The position numbers were made by a program, and so were the translations under genes. From an uncultured Acidobacteriota bacterium (GTDB taxonomy: Bacteria > Acidobacteriota > Thermoanaerobaculia > Gp7-AA8), in NCBI GenBank assembly GCA_946887105.1, contig CAMPKJ010000075.1:1-17854 (forward strand): a DNA stretch of 17,854 nt, written 5' to 3'. Positions within the stretch are counted from its first letter, which is position 1; every line of letters starts with the position of its first letter. The notes under the pieces were generated by a model. The model was not told the origin of the DNA. It was given only the letters and a program-made list of their open reading frames with translations, and ran no database searches. Of this stretch, positions 7,058-12,434 are shown one piece after another.

Positions 7058-9252
7058 CGGACGCGCACCGTGCCGCGTCCCGGCGGCACGCGGAATCCGA
7101 GGAATGCGTCGTCGACGAGTTGCGGCTCGAGCGTCTCGCCGTCACGCGTCACGCGCCAGCCCGGCCACATGCCCACGCTGCTTCGGATGAGCGCTCCCCG
7201 CGGCGCATCGACCTCGAGCTCGTACGCATCGCCGCGCCACTTCGCGATCTCGACGCGCGCGCCTTCCCCGAAGAAACGCGGCTGCGCGCGCAGGTTCTCG
7301 TAGATGCGCCCGTCGAATCCTTCGTACAACAGCTTGTAGCGCGCTGAATCCGACAGTTCGACGCGCGGCTCGGTGATCACCCAGCGCACGTTCAGGCGAT
7401 CCAGCAGCGGCGTCCCGGAATCCATCCATTTCCAGTAGTACTGCGTGGTGTCGAAGCCCTGGACGTTGCGCTGCAGGACGTCGACGTAGCGCGCGCTGGC
7501 CAGCGCGTCTTTCACGCGCACGTCCTCGAAGCCGAACATCGATTGCGTATTCGGGAAGAGCGCGCCGCCGAGCCCGACCATGCGGTACGGCTGCGTTCCG
7601 CGCGCGGATTGCAGCGCGTCGAGAATGGGCATGCGCGGGTAGATCTCCGTGCCGCGCGTGGCGGGATGCCAGCTGTGACCCGCGGTCCACATTTCCGTGT
7701 ACACCGCCACGATGAGCAGCAGCAGCGCGGGGATGCGCGCTTTCGGAATGGCCAGCAGCGCGGCCAGTCCGAGCACGATCAGGCTCGGAATGGTGGTGAC
7801 GTACGCGAAGTGCCGCGCCTCCGGCGTCGGGTAGCCCGTCCTGACGAGCACGAACGCCAGCGCCGCGAGCGAGCCGCCGATTGCCACCGGCATGAGCCAG
7901 CGTTCGCGTTTTGCGTAGTGCAGCAGCGCCGCGGTCTGGACCGCCAGCATGAACGAGAACTGCAGCCGGAACCGCGAGTTCAATGCGATCGAGAACAGCT
8001 CCCGGACCGGCGCGCTGATGTACGGGGTGTCGTCGATGACCGCGAACGTCAGCAGCGTCGCCAGCACGAAGAAAAACTCGCGCTCGCGGAAGCGGCGGCC
8101 GATCACCGCGCGCACGAGCATCGCCAGACACGCGCCGAATCCGAGCAGCCCGCAGAAGCCGGCCACCGACTCCGTGACCGCCCAGCCCCACAGCGGTCCG
8201 GGACGCTGTCCGTACAGTCGCGGGTGCACGAGCAGCGCGAGCATCGGGAAGTCGGAGAACGCGGTGCCTCGGTCCAGTTGCGCTTCCTGCTGCACGCGAT
8301 ATGACATCGAGTGCGGCAGGATCTCGACGAACGGCAAGAGGACCGGCGCCGCGAGGAGCAGCGACACGATCGAGACGGCGATCAGGGCGCGCAGGAACGT
8401 TCCTCGGGTTCCTCGGAGTTCCTCGGAGTTCCTCGGAGAGGTGGCGGCGACCTCCTCCGAGGAGCCCCGAGGAACCGAGGAACTCCGAGGAACCGATAAC
8501 AGCCAGAGCGCATACAGCGCCGCGAAGAACACCGTGTGCGCGACCGTTTCCGGATGTCCGCCGGCGAGCAGGATCGGACCGAGGATGGCGGCGAAAAGGA
8601 AGCGTCCGCGCGTGACGCGCTCGGCGAGCAGGTCGAGCTGATACAGCACGGCGGGCAGGAACGCGGCCACGTTCGGATGCGGGAAGTGCAGCCACGTGGT
8701 CATGAACGTGCCGAAGCCGAAGGCGATCGCGCCGATGATGCTCGGCAAGAGGTCGTAGCGCCTCCTGCAGAAGAGGAACGCAAACGTCAGCGCCACCAGA
8801 ATCTTGAACGCCCCCTCGGCGCTGAACGCATGCGCGAGCGGCAGCGGAATGGTCAGCATCCGCAACGGCGACAGCGCACCGCTCTGCATGTTCGCCATCA
8901 GCGGCATGCCGGTCGCGGTCAGCGGATTCCACAACGGCACGCGCAGCTCGCGCCACGACTCGTGCACCTGCCGCGTCCACGGCACGAACTGGAAGACGAT
9001 GTCCTGCAGCTCATAGTTGCCGGCGTCGAACTTGTCGAAGCCCGGCGGCGCGGTCGCGGACCACGGCGCGATCAGTTTCAGGACGTCTGCGCCGACGTTC
9101 GTATACGGACCGGTCAGCGGTTTGAAGAAAAACAGCAGCACCAGCGCGTAGAAAAGGATGGCCACACGCCGCGGAAGCTCGACGCCCGCGCGCCGCGCCA
9201 GCGCAACGGCCGCGGCGTACACCAGTCCGACATACGCCCACGCCCAATTCAG
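6946..9252 (-). CDS. YfhO-like GT-C-type membrane protein (YfhO-4)
   Basis: A fourth YfhO paralogue, about 768 aa. The preferred start is CTG at 9252, within CTGA, which overlaps the tyrA stop. A perfect GGAGG lies 5 bases upstream, and the product then begins (M)NWAWAYVGLVYAAAVALARR, like the paralogues. No ATG, GTG or TTG fits as well; a GTG 10 codons downstream would cut into the first helix. Motifs: GADVLKLIAPW, VPWTRQVHESW, PLWN...GMPLMANMQSGALSPLRM, AGGHPET, GFEDVRVKD, LNVRWVIT and a final helix after VPMSFW. Residues about 253-285 (VPRSSSVPRGSSEE...) are encoded by hairpin B and form a hydrophilic insert roughly 20-25 residues longer than the matching loop in YfhO-1 or YfhO-2. The last 112 bases overlap YfhO-3 antisense. 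It is probably co-transcribed with tyrA. Confidence 0.86.
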   Translation of the reverse strand: MNWAWAYVGLVYAAAVALARRAGVELPRRVAILFYALVLLFFFKPLTGPYTNVGADVLKLIAPWSATAPPGFDKFDAGNYELQDIVFQFVPWTRQVHESWRELRVPLWNPLTATGMPLMANMQSGALSPLRMLTIPLPLAHAFSAEGAFKILVALTFAFLFCRRRYDLLPSIIGAIAFGFGTFMTTWLHFPHPNVAAFLPAVLYQLDLLAERVTRGRFLFAAILGPILLAGGHPETVAHTVFFAALYALWLLSVPRSSSVPRGSSEEVAATSPRNSEELRGTRGTFLRALIAVSIVSLLLAAPVLLPFVEILPHSMSYRVQQEAQLDRGTAFSDFPMLALLVHPRLYGQRPGPLWGWAVTESVAGFCGLLGFGACLAMLVRAVIGRRFREREFFFVLATLLTFAVIDDTPYISAPVRELFSIALNSRFRLQFSFMLAVQTAALLHYAKRERWLMPVAIGGSLAALAFVLVRTGYPTPEARHFAYVTTIPSLIVLGLAALLAIPKARIPALLLLIVAVYTEMWTAGHSWHPATRGTEIYPRMPILDALQSARGTQPYRMVGLGGALFPNTQSMFGFEDVRVKDALASARYVDVLQRNVQGFDTTQYYWKWMDSGTPLLDRLNVRWVITEPRVELSDSARYKLLYEGFDGRIYENLRAQPRFFGEGARVEIAKWRGDAYELEVDAPRGALIRSSVGMWPGWRVTRDGETLEPQLVDDAFLGFRVPPGRGTVRVRYVPMSFWGGLALSIITLMTTSVITARMAGMRNDSGR
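8399..8495. repeat. Inverted tandem-repeat hairpin B, 10-bp unit, inside YfhO-4
   Basis: The left arm has gttcctcgg at 8399-8407 and then three copies of gttcctcgga (8408-8437). A spacer of about 29 bases follows. The right arm (8467-8495) carries three reverse-complement copies built on ccgaggaac. Bases 8475-8493 are the exact 19-bp reverse complement of 8408-8426 and also of 8418-8436. The element lies wholly within YfhO-4 and keeps its frame open, encoding a Ser/Arg/Glu-rich loop insert. The 10-base period is not a multiple of three, so the repeats do not give an exact peptide repeat. Confidence 0.9.
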
Positions 9253-9992
9253 AGCTTCCTCCAGAAACGCTGTGCGCGCTCGAAGGCGTCCGGGGCGTTG
9301 CCGTCGACGATGGCGCGCGCGAGCTCCGCGACCGCGTCCGCATGCGGCGCGAGCTGATCGCGATTCGCGTCGAGCACGCTGTTCCAGACGCTGGCGTCGC
9401 TCCCCGCGAGCCGCAGGAAGGCACGCAGGCCGGTTCCCGCAAACCGCAACACCTCGGGATGCTGCTCGAGGTACGCCGCGAGTGCGGTCGACAGCACCTG
9501 CGGCAGCTGGCTGCTCAGCGCAACCGCCGCATCGTGCTCGTCCGCGGTCGCGCGCTCGAGCACCGCGCCGCAATCGCGCACCAGCGCCTCGACACGATCG
9601 TTGTGCGCGTCGACGAACCACGACTTTCCTTCGAACAGATCCGCCTGCGCCGCGCCGAGGCCGCGCTCGTGCGAGCCTGCCATCGGATGTCCGGCCACGA
9701 ACGTGCCGCGTGCGACGTCGCGCAGCGCGCGCATCACGCTGCAGGTGCTGGTCACGACCGATGTCGTCTCGAGCGTGCGCAGCAGGTTCACGGCGACGTC
9801 GACCGGAGTGGCGAGCACGATCACATCCGCGTCACCGATCTGCTCGACGCGCTCATCGGCCGCTTCGCAACGCCGTGCCTCGTCGGACGGCACGTGCGGA
9901 TCGAGGTACGCCACATGCCATCCGCGGCGCCGCAACGCGATCCCGGCGGAACCGCCGATCAATCCGAGGCCGACGATGAGCGCGGAAGGCAT
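9249..9992 (-). CDS. tyrA: Prephenate dehydrogenase
   Basis: Prephenate dehydrogenase oxidatively decarboxylates prephenate to 4-hydroxyphenylpyruvate with NAD(P)+, the tyrosine branch of aromatic amino acid synthesis in the cytosol. At 247 aa this is a compact, stand-alone form with no fused chorismate mutase or ACT domain visible. The N-terminal Rossmann motif GLGLIGGS spans residues 8-14. ATPVDV at 61-66 is the usual end of the nucleotide-binding half. GHPMAGSHERG at 101-111 is the TyrA signature, with the expected His residues at 102 and 108. The alpha-helical C-terminal half carries the dimerisation region. The start ATG at 9992 is 6 bases after the stop of the 107-aa gene, and the stop overlaps the proposed CTG start of YfhO-4 (CTGA). 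An arogenate rather than prephenate preference cannot be excluded. Confidence 0.92.
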   Translation of the reverse strand: MPSALIVGLGLIGGSAGIALRRRGWHVAYLDPHVPSDEARRCEAADERVEQIGDADVIVLATPVDVAVNLLRTLETTSVVTSTCSVMRALRDVARGTFVAGHPMAGSHERGLGAAQADLFEGKSWFVDAHNDRVEALVRDCGAVLERATADEHDAAVALSSQLPQVLSTALAAYLEQHPEVLRFAGTGLRAFLRLAGSDASVWNSVLDANRDQLAPHADAVAELARAIVDGNAPDAFERAQRFWRKL

Positions 9993-9998
9993 GAGCGA

Positions 9999-10322
9999 TC
10001 AGGATGCGGGCAGCTCGAGATACTCCGCCACGTTCTGTCCCACCACCTGCGCGAATCGCTGCGAGTACGACTGCACCATTCCCGCGGACTCGTCGAGAAA
10101 AATGCGCTCCACGCGGAACAGCGGCACGAACATGGTCACCATCTCGATCTCCGCCTCCTCCGCGCGCGCGATCTGGTGAATCCAGTCGTCGAACGAATCG
10201 AGATTCACGGCGCGCATGGTCACGCCCGCCGGAGACAGGGCGCGCAGCACGCCGAAGAACTTCTCCTTCGGCGAGATCAGATTCACGATCACCAGCGCGT
10301 TCGGTGGAAAGCCTTCGATCAT
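9999..10322 (-). CDS. Conserved-looking hypothetical protein, 107 aa
   Basis: I do not recognise a named family. The start ATG overlaps the epimerase stop as ATGA, which argues for coupled translation and a real gene. The protein is soluble, with no signal peptide or membrane helix. A predicted beta-alpha start (ALVIVNLISPKEKFFGVLRALSPAGVTMRAVNLDSFDDW) is followed by an acidic helix (IARAEEAEIE). A second strand/helix pair, MVTMFVPLFRVERIFLDE, precedes a C-terminal helix. I have the impression of similar small proteins beside methylmalonyl-CoA epimerase genes in Acidobacteriota, but this is memory, not a search. Position suggests a link to acyl-CoA metabolism or simply operon membership. Nothing in the sequence indicates a catalytic site. 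Confidence 0.8.
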   Translation of the reverse strand: MIEGFPPNALVIVNLISPKEKFFGVLRALSPAGVTMRAVNLDSFDDWIHQIARAEEAEIEMVTMFVPLFRVERIFLDESAGMVQSYSQRFAQVVGQNVAEYLELPAS

Positions 10323-10717
10323 TCCGGGTTCTTCTCGCTCAATTCAATCAGCACGCCGTTCCCTGCAGACGGGTGCAGGAACGCCACGCGGCATCCGTGC
10401 GCGCCCGGCACCGGCGCCTCGTTGATCAGCCGATAGCCCTGCGCCTTCAGCCGCTCCAGGTGCGCCTCGATGTTCTCGACGCGCAGGCAGATGTGATGGA
10501 TCCCTTCGCCGCGCTTCTCGATGAACTTCGCGATCGGCGAGTCGGGCGACGTCGGCTCGAGCAGTTCCAGAGTGGAGTCGCCGGCGGAGAGGAACGCGGT
10601 CTTCACGCGCTGCGTTTCCACGGTCTCGACGTGATCGATGGTCAGGCCGAGGTCTTCGTAGATCTTCGCCGACGCGAGAGAGCGGACGGCGATTCCGATG
10701 TGGTCGAGTCTCGTCAT
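10319..10717 (-). CDS. mce: Methylmalonyl-CoA epimerase
   Basis: This 132-aa protein of the vicinal oxygen chelate/glyoxalase fold should interconvert (S)- and (R)-methylmalonyl-CoA, feeding methylmalonyl-CoA mutase in propionate and branched-chain degradation. Full family length is present. Metal ligand candidates are His6 in LDHIGIAV, Glu51 in LELLEP, His75 in GIHHICLRV and Glu125 in VLIELSE. KTAFLSAGDSTLELLEPT and EGIHHICLRVENIEAHLERLKAQGYRLI are typical of the family. The mutase subunits are not in the window. The gene lies 23 bases after queE and overlaps the next gene by 4 bases. No strong Shine-Dalgarno sequence is visible; expression probably depends on the upstream que genes or read-through. 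A glyoxalase I function is less likely given the epimerase-like motifs. Confidence 0.92.
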   Translation of the reverse strand: MTRLDHIGIAVRSLASAKIYEDLGLTIDHVETVETQRVKTAFLSAGDSTLELLEPTSPDSPIAKFIEKRGEGIHHICLRVENIEAHLERLKAQGYRLINEAPVPGAHGCRVAFLHPSAGNGVLIELSEKNPE

Positions 10718-10720
10718 ATT

Positions 10721-10752
10721 CGTGCTTCACACGCCGTGCTTCACACGCCGTG
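10721..10752. repeat. 14-bp tandem duplication across the queE stop
   Basis: The 14-base unit cgtgcttcacacgc occurs at 10721-10734 and again at 10735-10748, followed by a partial third copy, cgtg. On the minus strand it spans the queE stop codon and the short queE-mce spacer, so a second copy of the queE tail sits just after the stop. It looks like a recent slippage duplication without obvious function. Confidence 0.85.
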
Positions 10753-11376
10753 AACGTCCGCTCCCCAGATGTGCTTGTGCAGTTGCGTCTGGAAGCGCGC
10801 CGGAATGCGATCCGCGAGCATCCATTCGGCGAGTGCCTTCATGTCCATTCTCCCCCAGACCGGCGAGAGCAGCACGGTCCAGCGATCGAGCTGCCGCTCT
10901 TCGATGACGCGTTTCGCCCATTCGTAATCGGTGCGGTCGGCGATCACGAACTTGATCTCGTCGTGCGGCCGCAGCTCGTCGAGGTTCGACCAGCGGTTCT
11001 TCTCCACCTCGCCGGAGCCGGGGCATTTGATGTCCAGGATGATCTTCGCGCGGCGGTCGACGGGCGTGATGTCGATCGATCCCGAGGTCTCGATCAGCAC
11101 CTCGAAACCGTCATCGCACAGCCGCGCGATCAGCGGAAACGCTTCCGCCTGCGCGAGCGGCTCGCCGCCGGTGATCTCCACGAGATTGCAGCCGTAGCTC
11201 CTGACGCGCGCCATCACGTCGTCGAGCGACATCCGCTCGCCGCCGGTGAACGTGTATTCCGAGTCGCACCACGTGCAGCGGAGATTGCAGCCGGTCAGGC
11301 GCACGAACACGCACGGCCGCCCCGCGTGCGACGACTCGCCCTGAATCGAGAAGAAGATCTCAGTGATGCGCAACAT
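10741..11376 (-). CDS. queE: 7-carboxy-7-deazaguanine synthase (radical SAM)
   Basis: QueE converts 6-carboxy-5,6,7,8-tetrahydropterin to 7-carboxy-7-deazaguanine, a radical SAM step in preQ0, queuosine and deazapurine synthesis. The 211-aa protein starts at ATG 11376 (MLRITEIFFSIQGES), the typical QueE N terminus; a longer reading would put hairpin C into the protein. The 4Fe-4S ligands Cys30, Cys34 and Cys37 form CX3CX2C rather than the inserted CX14CX2C form. GGEP at 70-73 is the SAM-binding motif. ETSG, DIKCPGSGE and HKHIWG near the C terminus fit the family. Downstream of queC, it is separated from it by hairpin C, which ends 2 bases before this start. No Shine-Dalgarno sequence is seen. 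A 14-bp duplication covers the stop. Confidence 0.93.
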   Translation of the reverse strand: MLRITEIFFSIQGESSHAGRPCVFVRLTGCNLRCTWCDSEYTFTGGERMSLDDVMARVRSYGCNLVEITGGEPLAQAEAFPLIARLCDDGFEVLIETSGSIDITPVDRRAKIILDIKCPGSGEVEKNRWSNLDELRPHDEIKFVIADRTDYEWAKRVIEERQLDRWTVLLSPVWGRMDMKALAEWMLADRIPARFQTQLHKHIWGADVHGV

Positions 11377-11378
11377 CC

Positions 11379-11445
11379 GAACGATGAACGATGAACGATG
11401 AACGATGATTTCGGCCCATCGTTCATCGTTCATCGTTCATCGTTC
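11379..11445. repeat. Inverted tandem-repeat hairpin C, 7-bp unit
   Basis: Four perfect copies of gaacgat (11379-11406), an 11-base spacer (11407-11417) and four perfect copies of atcgttc (11418-11445) form an exact 28-bp stem with an 11-base loop. On the minus strand the stem begins in the last codons of queC, includes the queC stop (11432-11430), and ends 2 bases before the queE ATG at 11376. There is no T-run, so it does not look like a normal intrinsic terminator. Confidence 0.95.
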
Positions 11446-12113
11446 GCATACGACGTTGGATCCTCCACTCCTGCATCAAGAAATCCCTTCCGGCGCAAGA
11501 GGCACGAGTCGCAGTGGCCGCATGCGCGGCCGTCGGGCGCGGGGTCGTAGCACGAATGCGTGATCGCGTAGTCGACCCCGAGGGCGGTGCCGCGGCGGAT
11601 GATCTCCGCCTTGGTCAGGTGCAGCAGCGGCGCGATCAGGCGCGGCTGCCCGTGCTCGACGCCGCTGCGCGTGCCTTTGAGAATGACCTGCTGGAACGCG
11701 TCGATGAACTCCGGGCGGCAGTCGGGGTAGCCGCTCGAGTCGACTTCATTCACGCCGATCCAGATCTCCTCGGCGTCGCGCGCTTCGGCGTATCCGAGAG
11801 CCAGCGACAGGAAGATCGTGTTGCGCGCCGGGACGTAGGTGATCGGGATCCCGGGCGCGCCGACGGCGTCTTTCGGGACTTCGATCTCGCTCGTCAGCGC
11901 GCTGGCGCCGAACACGCGCAAGTCGAGTGAGTGCACGACGTGCTCATCGACACCCATCGCCGCCGCCACGCGGCGCGCCGCCTCGAGCTCGACGATGTGA
12001 CGCTGCCCGTAGACGATGGACAGCGCGTGACACTCCCGCCCCTCGCTGCGCGCGATGGCCAGCACGGTGGCGGAATCGAGGCCGCCGGAAAGGAGGATCA
12101 CGGCGCGGGTCAT
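11430..12113 (-). CDS. queC: 7-cyano-7-deazaguanine (preQ0) synthase
   Basis: QueC makes preQ0 from 7-carboxy-7-deazaguanine, ammonia and ATP, the step after QueE. The 227-aa protein has the PP-loop ATP motif SGGLDS at residues 9-14. Later segments [19 protein letters not shown] and [17 protein letters not shown] are characteristic of QueC. A C-terminal zinc site is formed by Cys188 (HSCYDP) and Cys198, Cys201 and Cys204 (ACGHCDSC). The last residues, ANDER, are encoded by the right arm of hairpin C, so the repeat has captured the end of the gene without harming the zinc site. The start ATG at 12113 lies 36 bases after the metallopeptidase stop. No queD or queF is in the window, so whether the end product is queuosine or another deazapurine is open. 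Confidence 0.95.
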   Translation of the reverse strand: MTRAVILLSGGLDSATVLAIARSEGRECHALSIVYGQRHIVELEAARRVAAAMGVDEHVVHSLDLRVFGASALTSEIEVPKDAVGAPGIPITYVPARNTIFLSLALGYAEARDAEEIWIGVNEVDSSGYPDCRPEFIDAFQQVILKGTRSGVEHGQPRLIAPLLHLTKAEIIRRGTALGVDYAITHSCYDPAPDGRACGHCDSCLLRRKGFLDAGVEDPTSYANDER

Positions 12114-12149
12114 GCGCGCGCGAGTCTATCGTCTGGCGACACATCGCGT

Positions 12150-12434
12150 TCACTCGATTGCGATCACCGCCGCCCGCAATTCCATGATGTGCGCCGCCTT
12201 CACCTTCGTCGCCGAGGTGAGGGTCGGATCGGTGAACGTCGGCGCGGTGCTGCCGATGTGGGTATAGGCCTGGGTGAGTGCGGTCCGCATTTCCGAAATG
12301 TGGGCGGTCTTGATCTTCGTGACGCCCGGCGTCATGGCCGGATCGGTGGCGTAGACGAAGACGGATAACCCGCGCGCGGACCGGATGGCAGCGATCCGGC
12401 TGCGCAGGTCGGTGACGTGCGATGCGCGGATCAG
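12150..12434 (-). other. C-terminal triplicated 37-39-residue module of the metallopeptidase
   Basis: These bases encode residues about 968-1062. The three copies are SLIRASHVTDLRSRIAAI, TKIKTAHISEMRTALTQA and TKVKAAHIMELRAAVIAI. Their His residues fall at about 974, 1013 and 1050. Copies are joined by linkers of the form TDPxxTxxxTK. The pattern gives three amphipathic helices. I recall similar endings on secreted acidobacterial proteins, but it is not a domain I can name. It could be a surface-retention, secretion or binding module. Confidence 0.75.

Noticed and set aside
11377..11433. Longer queE start within hairpin C
   Set aside because: It would add 19 residues read from the heptamer repeat. 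QueE proteins normally begin at the MLRITEIFFSIQGES segment.
4661..11445. The repeat arrays as CRISPR
   Set aside because: Units are only 7-10 bases, contiguous with no spacers, and arranged as mirror arms. No cas genes are present.
11379..11445. Hairpin C as an intrinsic terminator
   Set aside because: The stem has no following T-run, and it sits between two consecutive pathway genes on the same strand.
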